From Bacteroidota bacterium (lineage in GTDB: Bacteria > Bacteroidota > Bacteroidia > Bacteroidales > UBA12077), in assembly GCA_020444275.1 (NCBI GenBank), contig JAHLLG010000003.1, positions 362,147 to 426,146 on the forward strand: a DNA stretch of 64,000 nt, given 5' to 3'. The position numbers and the translations under genes are program-made. How positions within the stretch are numbered: the first letter of the stretch is position 1; every line of letters begins with the position of its first letter. The notes beneath the pieces were generated by a model. The model was not told the origin of the DNA. It did no database searches and saw only the letters and a list, made by a program, of their open reading frames with translations. This document shows, piece after piece, positions 9,173 through 17,359 of the stretch.

Positions 9173-10189
9173 ATGGCAGACTTAAGTACAAATTATATGG
9201 GATTAAAACTTCGAAATCCTATTATTGCCGGTTCGTCTAATCTTTCAATGGATATAAGAAACATTAAAGCAATGGAAGAAGCCGGAATCGGAGCAATAGT
9301 TTATAAATCTCTTTTCGAAGAACAAGTAAATTTTGAATCAGCCGACCTTGATGAAGAACTAGAAATGTATAATGAAAGGCATGCTGAGATGATTCGAATA
9401 CATCCGGAAATGGAACATGCCGGACCGAAAGAATTTCTTGTTCAGCTTAAAAAAATTAAGGAAAACACTTCGGTTCCGTTAATTGCCAGTATTAATGCTG
9501 TTTACGAGGAAACCTGGGTTGAATATGCTAAGTTAATTGAAGAAACCGGAGTGAATGGTTTAGAAATTAATATATATAAGTCGCTAAAAAAACCGGAGGA
9601 TTCTGGTGAAAGTGTAGAAAAGCACAAACTGGAAATAATTAAAGCAGTTAAGAAAGCAGTTAAAATTCCGGTAGCAGTTAAGTTAGGTTCTTTTTATAGT
9701 AACTTGTTGAACTTCATCACACAAGTAGACAAAACAGGAGTGGATGGTTTGGTACTATTTAATAAATTATTTGAACCTGAAGTTGATATTGATGAAGAAA
9801 AACCAATCTTTCCATTCAATTTAAGTAATCCTGGTGATCACAGATTACCATTACGTTATTCAGGATTACTGCACGGAAATGTTAAGGCAGATATTTGCGC
9901 CTCATCAGGTATTTTTGATGGAAATGATGTTGTAAAAATGATATTAGCAGGTGCAGATGCTGTTCAGGTTGTTAGTACGTTGTATAAAAATAAAATTGGC
10001 CATATATCTAATATGGTTAAAGACCTTGAGCAGTGGATGGATAAAAAAGGATACAAATCGATTGATGATTTTAAAGGCAAGTTATCCAGAAAGAAATATA
10101 AGGATCCTTTTGTATATATGAGAGGACAATATGTTGACGCCCTATTGAATGATGCAGATAAATTACTCAAGAAGAATCCGGTAATTTAA
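9173..10189 (+). CDS. Dihydroorotate dehydrogenase-like flavoprotein (non-PyrD)
   Basis: 338 residues, FMN-binding TIM barrel of the dihydroorotate dehydrogenase superfamily. The N-terminal MADLSTNYMGLKLRNPIIAGSS and the C-terminal FMN phosphate site (ASSGIFDGNDVVKMILAGADAVQVV) are clear. The segment where true PyrD has its Asn-x-x-Cys-Pro-Asn catalytic/orotate site reads LEINIYKSL with no Cys, so pyrimidine synthesis is unlikely. I recall this family being found next to nifJ in other anaerobes, suggesting a role tied to PFOR or ferredoxin, but the reaction is unknown. It follows nifJ by 168 bp beyond a terminator and is itself followed by one. Confidence 0.85.
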   Translation: MADLSTNYMGLKLRNPIIAGSSNLSMDIRNIKAMEEAGIGAIVYKSLFEEQVNFESADLDEELEMYNERHAEMIRIHPEMEHAGPKEFLVQLKKIKENTSVPLIASINAVYEETWVEYAKLIEETGVNGLEINIYKSLKKPEDSGESVEKHKLEIIKAVKKAVKIPVAVKLGSFYSNLLNFITQVDKTGVDGLVLFNKLFEPEVDIDEEKPIFPFNLSNPGDHRLPLRYSGLLHGNVKADICASSGIFDGNDVVKMILAGADAVQVVSTLYKNKIGHISNMVKDLEQWMDKKGYKSIDDFKGKLSRKKYKDPFVYMRGQYVDALLNDADKLLKKNPVI

Positions 10190-10212
10190 AATAAAATAAA
10201 GCGAAACCGAAA

Positions 10213-10246
10213 GCTGCAGCAAACTACTTGCTGCAGCATTTTTTAT
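10213..10246 (+). terminator. Rho-independent terminator after the DHOD-like gene
   Basis: Stem GCTGCAGCA / TGCTGCAGC (9 bp, 7-nt loop) followed by a T run, 23 bp after the stop. It overlaps the 3' end of the convergent carboxyltransferase-like gene. Confidence 0.88.
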
Positions 10247-11988
10247 TTTAAACGTACAATTACATCTCCCTTTTCCACTAAATCGCCGTGATTAAAGAAA
10301 ATTTCATCTACTTCGCCATCAAATTCTGATAGTATTTCATCATAAGTGTATCCGCTTTCTATGTAGCAGATTCTTTGTCCTTTCTTGATGGTATTACCGA
10401 GTTCAATTGCTTGCTCTTCAATAAAATAGTTTAGGTTGTAATATATTTTTCCCATATATGGAGAGGCGATATCTTTTTTGTCTGGAGCAGCCTTGGGATG
10501 TTCTGAACCAACAGCAGGTTTGCTTGCTTCTTCTTTAAGTTTCTTTAATTCTTCGTGGAATCTTTCTTTGGCTAATCCCGATTTATAGTCTCTGTATTGG
10601 CGTTCGTGCATGGCAAACTCGAAAAGCTCTTCATTGTCTTCACCCAAATCCCAACCATTTTCTTCCATCTCTTTTTTATACTTATCCAGTTCATCAGGAT
10701 AATTATCTTGCGGAACTCCGGTGTAAAATTCTTTATCCAATTTTTCTGCAATTTCAATAATTTCAGGAGCTAGTTTACCTGGAAGTTTACCGGCTTTTCC
10801 TAATATCATATCCCAGGCATTGTTATCAATAATGGTAAATCTATCTTTACCCTGTATCTCTTGCATCACATTTAACAAGGCAATATTTTTCACGTACTGG
10901 CTAAACGGGGTAACCAATGGAGGATTTCCCAGCATAGGCCAAATATCAATTACTTCGTCAAATAGCTTTACTAACAGATCATCTTCGGTTAGTTTTTCTT
11001 TTCCCTGGGCTTCTAAGGTTTGATTTAATCCCTGATGAACTCCTTTCAGGTCGGCCATCATGCTTCCCATCATACCTCCGGGCAATCCGGCTTGTACAAG
11101 TAACGACGACATGTATCTGTTTTTTGGATTGATGAAATATCCTAAGAAATCGTCCATAAATTCCTGATTTAATGCTCGTGCTTTCATGTAAGCTTTCATG
11201 TTAATTTCAGGAACTTTAAAGCCTGCATCTTTCAGCATGGCTTGTATTGTAATAACATCCGGATGTACCATGCCCCAGGATAGCGGTTCCATGGCAACAT
11301 CAACATAATCAACACCCGCTTTTGCTACTTCTAACATGGAAGCAACCGAAAAACCCGGTCCTGAATGACCGTGATACTGAACAATAATGTGTGGATATTT
11401 CTTTTTAATTTCAGAAACCAGTTTACCTAAAGTAACGGGACGCCCAACTCCTGCCATGTCTTTTAAACAGATTTCATCGGTTCCGTATTCAACAGCTTTA
11501 TCTACAATTCCCATGAAATATTCCACCGTATGAATTTCGGAGTGCGTAATACTTAATGTCGCCTGTGAAATCATACCGGCTTCTTTTGCATATTTAATGG
11601 ATAATTCAAGGTTTCTATGATCATTTAATCCGCAGAAAGAACGCGCAATATCTACACCCTGCGCTTTTTTAACTTTATACATTAACCTGCGAACATCAGC
11701 GGGTACGGGAAACATTCTTATACCGTTTAATGCTCTTTCTAACATATGGGTCTGAATGCCGGCTTCATTGAAAGGTTTGGTCCATTCACGGACCGCCTTG
11801 TTCGGATTCTCTCCGTATAAAAGATTTACCTGCTCAAAAGCTCCTCCATTAGTTTCTATCCTTGAGAAGCAACCCATATCAATAATTACCGGGGCAATCT
11901 TTTTTAACTGATCAACTCTGGGAACATACTTCCCGGACGATTGCCACATATCACGATAAACTAAACTAAATTTAATTTCTTTACTCAT
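10243..11988 (-). CDS. Oxaloacetate decarboxylase/pyruvate carboxylase B-like protein without the biotin lysine
   Basis: 581 residues: a DRE-TIM carboxyltransferase barrel (1-300), the conserved helical domain (about 300-470), a charged linker with a Pro/Ala stretch, and a C-terminal biotinyl/lipoyl-type beta domain (about 505-581). Metal and substrate residues are present: R12-D13-x-x-Q16, K176 in KDMAG, and H206-x-H208. Two functional residues are not: the loop expected to hold the catalytic Thr reads SWGMVHP (237-243), and the biotin hairpin reads IESGYTY, placing Tyr547 where the lysine of EAMK should be. I confirmed these codons on the minus strand. It may act without its own biotin, use another carrier, or do different chemistry. 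Monocistronic, convergent with the DHOD-like gene. Confidence 0.85.
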   Translation of the reverse strand: MSKEIKFSLVYRDMWQSSGKYVPRVDQLKKIAPVIIDMGCFSRIETNGGAFEQVNLLYGENPNKAVREWTKPFNEAGIQTHMLERALNGIRMFPVPADVRRLMYKVKKAQGVDIARSFCGLNDHRNLELSIKYAKEAGMISQATLSITHSEIHTVEYFMGIVDKAVEYGTDEICLKDMAGVGRPVTLGKLVSEIKKKYPHIIVQYHGHSGPGFSVASMLEVAKAGVDYVDVAMEPLSWGMVHPDVITIQAMLKDAGFKVPEINMKAYMKARALNQEFMDDFLGYFINPKNRYMSSLLVQAGLPGGMMGSMMADLKGVHQGLNQTLEAQGKEKLTEDDLLVKLFDEVIDIWPMLGNPPLVTPFSQYVKNIALLNVMQEIQGKDRFTIIDNNAWDMILGKAGKLPGKLAPEIIEIAEKLDKEFYTGVPQDNYPDELDKYKKEMEENGWDLGEDNEELFEFAMHERQYRDYKSGLAKERFHEELKKLKEEASKPAVGSEHPKAAPDKKDIASPYMGKIYYNLNYFIEEQAIELGNTIKKGQRICYIESGYTYDEILSEFDGEVDEIFFNHGDLVEKGDVIVRLK

Positions 11989-12056
11989 AGTCTAAATTTT
12001 ATAATTTAAAAGAGCTAATAAATTAGAAGTGAACAATCTAAACCCGATTGATTCTC

Positions 12057-12064
12057 CAAACTTA
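12057..12064 (-). promoter_or_regulatory. Probable -7 box for the carboxyltransferase-like gene
   Basis: Minus-strand TAAGTTTG (TAnnTTTG), 69 bp upstream of the ATG at 11988. No well-placed -33 TTG was found. Confidence 0.4.
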
Positions 12065-12243
12065 TATGATTTTCTATCAAAAATCTATGTTATAAAACGT
12101 ATGTTATTTTAACATTCAACTGCACAAGCGCTTATCTTGCTTATGTTTTATATCATACGATTGTGTTTACAAGTTATAAAAAAATGCAACCATTTGGAAA
12201 TTATTGTTTTTATAGATTTTAGTTTTAATAAGATATAAATTCT

Positions 12244-12251
12244 TAACTTTG
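12244..12251 (+). promoter_or_regulatory. Probable ruvX-def promoter -7 box
   Basis: TAACTTTG, an exact match to TAnnTTTG, 23 bp before the TTG start of ruvX. Transcription would begin near 12258, giving a very short leader. The -33 region has no clear TTG. Confidence 0.55.
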
Positions 12252-12274
12252 CAGCTTCAAATAAAATCAGAGTT

Positions 12275-12691
12275 TTGGGAAGAATTCTTGCAATCGATTA
12301 TGGTAGAAAACGAGTTGGATTGGCTGTAACGGATCCGTTACAAATGATAGCAAATGCCCTAAAAACAGTGCATTCTAAGGATATCTGGGATTTTTTAAGT
12401 GATTATCTTAGTAAAGAGGATGTCGATTGCATTGTTGTGGGATATCCAAAACAAATGAACAATCAGGCCTCAGAAGCTGTTAGGTTTATCAATCCATTTT
12501 TGAAAAGATTAACCAAACTTTATCCCGAAATGGAAGTGAAGTTGGTTGATGAACGATTTACCTCAAAAATGGCACATCAAACAATGTTAGATGCTGGATT
12601 AAAAAAGAAAGCCAGACAAAACAAAGCGTTGGTTGATACAATTAGTGCAACAATAATTTTACAATCATATTTAGAACAAAGAATAAAATAA
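12275..12691 (+). CDS. ruvX: Putative Holliday junction resolvase / pre-16S rRNA nuclease (YqgF)
   Basis: 138 residues, RNase H-like fold of the YqgF/RuvX family. MGRILAIDYGRKRVGLAVTDP carries the first catalytic Asp, VVGYP the central strand, VKLVDERFTSKMA the catalytic Glu, and KKKARQNKALVDTISATIIL the last Asp. The start codon is TTG: no in-frame ATG exists between the promoter box at 12244-12251 and the conserved N-terminus, and the family begins with (M)GRILAIDYG. One base separates its stop from def, so they form an operon. The E. coli homologue processes 16S rRNA ends. Confidence 0.93.
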   Translation: MGRILAIDYGRKRVGLAVTDPLQMIANALKTVHSKDIWDFLSDYLSKEDVDCIVVGYPKQMNNQASEAVRFINPFLKRLTKLYPEMEVKLVDERFTSKMAHQTMLDAGLKKKARQNKALVDTISATIILQSYLEQRIK

Positions 12692-12692
12692 A

Positions 12693-13247
12693 ATGATTTA
12701 TCCGATTACTATATACGGTTCACCTGTACTTAGGAAAGTAGCAAAACAGATAGATAAAGATTACCCTGCTTTTGAAGAGTTTTTAAAAAATATGTGGGAA
12801 ACAATGTATCATTCGGATGGGGTAGGTTTAGCAGCACCACAAGTAGGTAAATCTGTTCGCTTATTTGTGATTGATGCTTCGCCATTTTCTGAGCATGAGC
12901 CTGAGTTAGAAAATTTTAAGAGAACGTTTATTAACGCGAAGCTGGTTGAAACGGGCGAAGATAAAGTTTCGATGGACGAAGGATGCCTTAGTATTCCAAC
13001 GATTAGAGAAGATGTTCAACGTCCTGAGAAAATCAGATTACAGTATTACGATGAGAATTTTGAATTCCATGATGAGTGGTTCGAAGGTATGGCTGCTAGA
13101 GTAATACAACATGAATATGATCATACCGAAGGTATACTGTTTACCGATAAAGTGGCTCCCATTAAAAAGCGATTGCTGAAAAGTAAACTACAAGCTATTT
13201 CTAAGGGTAAGTTTAATGTCGATTATAAGGTTAGATTACCAAAATAA
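12693..13247 (+). CDS. def: Peptide deformylase
   Basis: 184 residues. It removes the formyl group from the N-terminal Met of new proteins. The three motifs are complete: GVGLAAPQVG, EGCLSIP (metal Cys) and QHEYDH (two metal His and the catalytic Glu). Second gene of the ruvX-def operon, followed by a terminator. Confidence 0.97.
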   Translation: MIYPITIYGSPVLRKVAKQIDKDYPAFEEFLKNMWETMYHSDGVGLAAPQVGKSVRLFVIDASPFSEHEPELENFKRTFINAKLVETGEDKVSMDEGCLSIPTIREDVQRPEKIRLQYYDENFEFHDEWFEGMAARVIQHEYDHTEGILFTDKVAPIKKRLLKSKLQAISKGKFNVDYKVRLPK

Positions 13248-13271
13248 AACAAAGAAATTAGAAAAGATAGC

Positions 13272-13304
13272 AGGCCTCTTATTAAGTTAAGGGGCCTTTT
13301 TTTG
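13272..13304 (+). terminator. Rho-independent terminator after ruvX-def
   Basis: Stem AGGCCTCTT / AAGGGGCCT (9 bp with one G-T pair), 8-nt loop, seven T. It lies 24 bp after the def stop. Confidence 0.88.
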
Positions 13305-13421
13305 AATTTATTTATATTTAAACTATTTTAAAGCATTGTGGTCTAACTTAAATGTTGAACACTTCTAATTGTAAAGACGTTAACCTTTTATTAATAACCA
13401 AAATTTCTAATACCTACAAAA

Positions 13422-16400
13422 ATGAAACTTTTATTTAAAAAGCAAACAAAACTAAAGATCATTTTAATGTCATTTTGTTTAGTTGGATTATTATCAATAC
13501 CAATTCATGTGGCAGCAAAGAAAAAAGATGATCCTAAAAAAGAAGAAGGACCTGTAAAATCAGAAATTCTTAGCGGATTAAAATTCAGAAATATAGGTCC
13601 GGCCTATGCATCGGGAAGAATAGCCGATTTTGCGGTAAACCATGAAAACCCTGCAGAATTTTATGTTGGAGTAGCATCCGGCAATATCTGGAAAACGATG
13701 AATAATGGCATTACATTTACACCAGTTTTCGATAATTATGGTTCCTATTCAATTGGAGCTTTAGCAATGGACCCAACCAATCCACATATAATTTGGGCAG
13801 GAACAGGAGAAAACAATCATCAAAGAGCATTGGGCTATGGTGATGGTATTTACAAAACCATTGACGGAGGAAAAAGCTGGGAAAATATGGGGTTAAAAGA
13901 ATCGCGCCACATAGGAATGATAGCTATTGATCCAACGAATACGGAGGTTGTTTATGTTGCAGCAGAAGGTTCTGCCTGGGGACCGGGTGGCGAAAGAGGT
14001 TTGTATAAAACAACAGATGGAGGAAAATCCTGGAATAAAATATTAAATATTAGCGAAAATACAGGCGTAAATAATGTGATATTAGATCCAAGAGATTCAA
14101 AAATTATCTATGTTACTACAGAACAGCGCCGTCGTCATGTTTATACTAAGATAGGCGGCGGACCAGAGTCGAGCGTTCAGAAATCTGATGATGGAGGAAT
14201 AACATGGAGAAAAATTGAATCAGGACTACCAAGTGTTCACAAAGGTGGAATGGGAATTGCAATTTCTCCTGTAAATCCCGATTATTTATATTTAATTGTT
14301 GAGGCAGCAAATGATGAGAGTGGTTTTTTCAGATCAACAAACAGAGGCGAAAGCTGGGAGCGAATGAGCGATCATGCATCCAGCGGACAATATTATAATG
14401 AAATTTATTGCGATCCGGTTGATGTCAATAAAGTTTATTCTGTTGAAACATTTTCGCATGTTACCTACGATGGAGGAAAAACCTGGAAACGATTGGGTTT
14501 AAACGACAGGCATGTTGATGATCATGCTCTTTGGATAAATCCAAAAAACACAAAACACTGGATGATTGGTGGTGATGGTGGAGTGTACATTACATATGAT
14601 GATGGTGAGAACTACCGCCATGTTTCTAATTTACCGGTTACACAGTTCTATCGTGTGGGTGTTGATAATGCATACCCGTTTTATCATGTTACTGGTGGGA
14701 CACAGGATAATAATAGCTGTGTTGGGCCATCAAGAACCACAAGCAAAGATGGAATTGCCAGTGAAGATTGGACAGCAACAGTTGGTGGTGACGGATTTTG
14801 GGCGCAAATAGATCCGGAAGATCCAAATATTGTTTATAATGAATCACAATATGGTAATATTTCAAGATATGATAAGAAAAGTGGTGAGGAGCTATATATA
14901 AAACCTCAACCAGCAAAAGGTGAGTTAACATATAAGTGGAACTGGAACAGTCCTGTAATTATTAGTCCGCATAAAAATACAAGACTCTATATGGCGGCAA
15001 ACGTGGTGTTTAAAAGTGAAAACAGAGGAAATACCTGGGAAGTAATTAGCGATGATCTTACTGCACAAATTGATCGAAACACCTGGCCTGTTATGGGGAA
15101 ATACTGGAGTGTTGATGCAGTTAAGAAGGATGTCTCTACGTCACTATACGGAATGATTGTTTCACTTGTTGAGTCGCCTGTAAAAGAAGGGCTAATTTAT
15201 ACCGGAACCGACGATGGTGTTATTTCTGTCACCGAAAATGGAGGAGAAACCTGGCGACAAATTAAGTCGTTCCCTGGAGTGCCTGCCAACACTTATGTAA
15301 GTGATATTTTTGCATCTAAACATGACGAAAATGTGGTGTTTGCTTCTTTTGATAATAGAAAGAGAGACGACTTTAAACCGTACTTGCTTATGAGTACCGA
15401 TAAAGGTAAAACCTGGAAAGCTGTTACGAATGGATTCGACGATAATGGAACAATTCATACCATAGAGCAAGATCATGTAAATAAAAATTTACTTTTTGCC
15501 GGAACAGAATTCGGGGTTTATTATTCATATAACAAAGGACAGGAATGGATTAAATTATCATCCGGATTACCAACAATTGCAGTACGCGATATGGTTATTC
15601 AGGAGCGCGAAAACGATTTGGTAATTGCCACTTTTGGTCGTGGATTTTTTATTCTAGATGATTATGCTCCACTTAGAGAGATCAATGCTGAATTGGTAAA
15701 TAAAAGTGCTCATCTATTCCCGGTTAAGGATGCTTTAATGTATGTGCAAACAAGCAAGAAATACGGACAAGGAGCAACTTACTATACTGCACCTAATCCT
15801 GAATTCGGGGCCACTTTCACGTATTATTTGAAAGAAGTTCCGAAAACAAGCAAAGAAGCTCGTCAGGAAAAGGAGAAAGAGCTGTTCGAAGCAGGAAAAC
15901 CTATACCACAACCATCATGGAAAGAGTTAGAGGATGAGTCGAAAGAGGTTGCACCCTACTTAATATTTACCATAAAAGATGAGGATGGTTATGTTGTTAA
16001 GAAGATCAATAAAAAACCATCAAAAGGTGTTAACAGGGTAACATGGGATTTGAAATATGCTGGTACATTGCCTGTAAACTTATCAGATGATGAGTTTGAT
16101 CCTTTTAAAGATGATCGTGGATTTTGGTTGGTTATGCCTGGTAAATATAAGGTGTCTGTATCAGTGTACGAAAAAGGTGAGATTAAACCCTTAATGGATG
16201 AAAAAGAGTTTAATGTGGTTGCATTAGAAAACACTACACTTCCTGCAAAAGACAGAAATGCAATGGTTCAGTTCCAGAGAGATGTTGCTGAAATGATTCG
16301 GGTAATGTATGGTACAATGGATTATAATGAAGAGTTAATAGAGAAAGTTAACTACCTAAAACAGGCCATTGTGTTAACACCAGGAGCTGATTCGGAATTG

Positions 16401-16727
16401 TTAGTAGAAGCCGAGAAGATAGAAAAGAGGTTAGAAGATATTCAATTTATTTTCGAAGGAAGTACACCAAAAGCAAGTGACGAAGAAATACCACCAAGAC
16501 AAGTTCCTTTGGCAAACAGATTACAGTATATTATATGGGGTCAGTCTTCTTCCACTTCCGATATTACAAGTACAAGCAAAATGGCTTATGAAATAGTGCA
16601 GGAAGAACTTCCGAACTTAATTAATCAACTGGAACAAATTGCTACCGTTGATATCAAGAACTTAGAGCAAGCAATAGAAAAAGCTAAAGCTCCATGGACA
16701 CCTGGAAGAACTCCTGTTATACACTAA
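13422..16727 (+). CDS. Exported BNR/sortilin (VPS10)-type beta-propeller protein
   Basis: 1101 residues. Residues about 10-33 are a signal peptide (KLKIILMSFCLVGLLSIPIHVAA). From about 55 to 760 there are repeated Asp-box-like motifs, at least ten, such as TIDGGKSWEN, TTDGGKSWNK, SDDGGITWRK, TYDGGKTWKR, TENGGETWRQ and STDKGKTWKA, the mark of BNR/VPS10 ten-bladed propellers. The C-terminal third holds a beta-sandwich-like segment (EDGYVVKKINKKPSKGVNRV) and helices. Bacterial members are often labelled glycosyl hydrolase or sortilin-like, but no enzymatic residue supports that here. No T9SS tail is seen, so it is probably periplasmic or outer membrane associated. Monocistronic, with a terminator. 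Confidence 0.85.
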   Translation: MKLLFKKQTKLKIILMSFCLVGLLSIPIHVAAKKKDDPKKEEGPVKSEILSGLKFRNIGPAYASGRIADFAVNHENPAEFYVGVASGNIWKTMNNGITFTPVFDNYGSYSIGALAMDPTNPHIIWAGTGENNHQRALGYGDGIYKTIDGGKSWENMGLKESRHIGMIAIDPTNTEVVYVAAEGSAWGPGGERGLYKTTDGGKSWNKILNISENTGVNNVILDPRDSKIIYVTTEQRRRHVYTKIGGGPESSVQKSDDGGITWRKIESGLPSVHKGGMGIAISPVNPDYLYLIVEAANDESGFFRSTNRGESWERMSDHASSGQYYNEIYCDPVDVNKVYSVETFSHVTYDGGKTWKRLGLNDRHVDDHALWINPKNTKHWMIGGDGGVYITYDDGENYRHVSNLPVTQFYRVGVDNAYPFYHVTGGTQDNNSCVGPSRTTSKDGIASEDWTATVGGDGFWAQIDPEDPNIVYNESQYGNISRYDKKSGEELYIKPQPAKGELTYKWNWNSPVIISPHKNTRLYMAANVVFKSENRGNTWEVISDDLTAQIDRNTWPVMGKYWSVDAVKKDVSTSLYGMIVSLVESPVKEGLIYTGTDDGVISVTENGGETWRQIKSFPGVPANTYVSDIFASKHDENVVFASFDNRKRDDFKPYLLMSTDKGKTWKAVTNGFDDNGTIHTIEQDHVNKNLLFAGTEFGVYYSYNKGQEWIKLSSGLPTIAVRDMVIQERENDLVIATFGRGFFILDDYAPLREINAELVNKSAHLFPVKDALMYVQTSKKYGQGATYYTAPNPEFGATFTYYLKEVPKTSKEARQEKEKELFEAGKPIPQPSWKELEDESKEVAPYLIFTIKDEDGYVVKKINKKPSKGVNRVTWDLKYAGTLPVNLSDDEFDPFKDDRGFWLVMPGKYKVSVSVYEKGEIKPLMDEKEFNVVALENTTLPAKDRNAMVQFQRDVAEMIRVMYGTMDYNEELIEKVNYLKQAIVLTPGADSELLVEAEKIEKRLEDIQFIFEGSTPKASDEEIPPRQVPLANRLQYIIWGQSSSTSDITSTSKMAYEIVQEELPNLINQLEQIATVDIKNLEQAIEKAKAPWTPGRTPVIH

Positions 16728-16756
16728 TATTGATTATACAAATTGGAAAAAAGATG

Positions 16757-16786
16757 AAACCAGGGATGAAAATTCCTGGTTTTATT
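16757..16786 (+). terminator. Rho-independent terminator after the BNR protein
   Basis: Stem AAACCAGG / CCTGGTTT (8 bp), 10-nt loop, short T-rich tail. It lies 30 bp after the stop. Confidence 0.8.
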
Positions 16787-16871
16787 GTTAAATTTGATTA
16801 ACGTCATATATTCGGTGATAAAGGTCTTAAATTATTTTTTTAATGTAGAAACTATGCATTGCATCCGGTCG

Positions 16872-16879
16872 TATATTTG
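16872..16879 (+). promoter_or_regulatory. Probable -7 box for the first CPAY micro-lipoprotein
   Basis: TATATTTG matches TAnnTTTG and lies 42 bp before the ATG at 16921. The -33 element is not obvious. Confidence 0.4.
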
Positions 16880-16920
16880 CATATGACTATATATGATGTT
16901 AAACTATTATCAAGATTAAA

Positions 16921-17043
16921 ATGAAAAAGATAGGCTTATTATTAGGAGTAGTTATTGTGTTATTGGTTTGTAGCTCATGTAATTCGAACAAAAAATGTCC
17001 TGCTTATGTTGATAATACAATTGAAGTAGAACAACATGTATAA
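16921..17043 (+). CDS. Tiny lipoprotein with CPAY motif (copy 1)
   Basis: 40 residues. MKKIGLLLGVVIVLLVCSSC is a lipoprotein signal peptide ending in a lipobox-like SSC with Cys20 as the expected acceptor. The mature peptide is only about 21 residues: NSNKKCPAY followed by an acidic tail. It has a strong -7 box upstream and resembles the gene 98 bp downstream (SSCKSKDCPAY), so the pair looks like a tandem duplication. Function unknown. The ORF was found by reading the gap between larger genes; the shared signal peptide plus CPAY pattern in two adjacent ORFs is the main argument that it is real. Confidence 0.72.
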   Translation: MKKIGLLLGVVIVLLVCSSCNSNKKCPAYVDNTIEVEQHV

Positions 17044-17140
17044 ATTTTCTTTTAGGAATATTTTTATTAAATTTGATCACAGCAATTAACTCTGTGGTTT
17101 TATCAACAAAAGAATAAAATTAATTTATAACTTAACCATC

Positions 17141-17266
17141 ATGAAAAAAATTATTGTAGCAGCTTTATTATCTCTTTTTGTTCTTACTCTTTTAAGTTCA
17201 TGTAAAAGCAAAGATTGTCCTGCATATGGACAAGCTGAAGTTGAGCAGGCGGAAATAAACGGATAG
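17141..17266 (+). CDS. Tiny lipoprotein with CPAY motif (copy 2)
   Basis: 41 residues. Signal peptide MKKIIVAALLSLFVLTLLSSC has a textbook lipobox (LSSC, Cys21). The mature part is KSKDCPAYGQAEVEQAE and a few more residues. Same architecture as the preceding 40-residue gene: lipid Cys, four or five mainly charged/polar residues, then CPAY and an acidic end. A strong terminator (17314-17354) closes the two-gene unit. Function unknown; probably an inner- or outer-membrane-anchored peptide. Confidence 0.75.
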   Translation: MKKIIVAALLSLFVLTLLSSCKSKDCPAYGQAEVEQAEING

Positions 17267-17294
17267 AATATTGCTTAAAAATATTTAAGGAAAT

Positions 17295-17310
17295 TTGAGT
17301 AATTACTCAA
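17295..17310. repeat. 16-bp perfect palindrome
   Basis: TTGAGTAATTACTCAA reads identically on both strands. It lies between the second micro-lipoprotein stop and the terminator. It could be an operator or simply part of the 3' structure. Confidence 0.5.
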
Positions 17311-17313
17311 TAT

Positions 17314-17354
17314 CTGTCTCAAAATGATTACTTTTACCTTTGAGACAGTTTTTT
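17314..17354 (+). terminator. Rho-independent terminator of the micro-lipoprotein pair
   Basis: Perfect 10-bp stem CTGTCTCAAA / TTTGAGACAG with a 15-nt loop, followed by TTTTTTATTTT. The next gene cannot reasonably begin inside it, which favours that gene's ATG at 17360. The bases TACCTTTG at 17335-17342 also fit a -7 box, so the right arm may double as promoter of the next gene. Confidence 0.82.
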
Positions 17355-17359
17355 ATTTT

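Noticed and set aside
10572..10757. 61-codon minus-strand ORF in another frame of the carboxyltransferase-like gene, considered as evidence for a frameshift
   Set aside because: The main frame is continuous across the region with normal domain sequence on both sides, so the missing biotin lysine is a substitution, not a frameshift.
17066..17110. Hairpin (CACAG/CTGTG) between the two micro-lipoprotein genes as a terminator
   Set aside because: Only a 5-bp stem with no proper T run; the two genes may well be one transcript.
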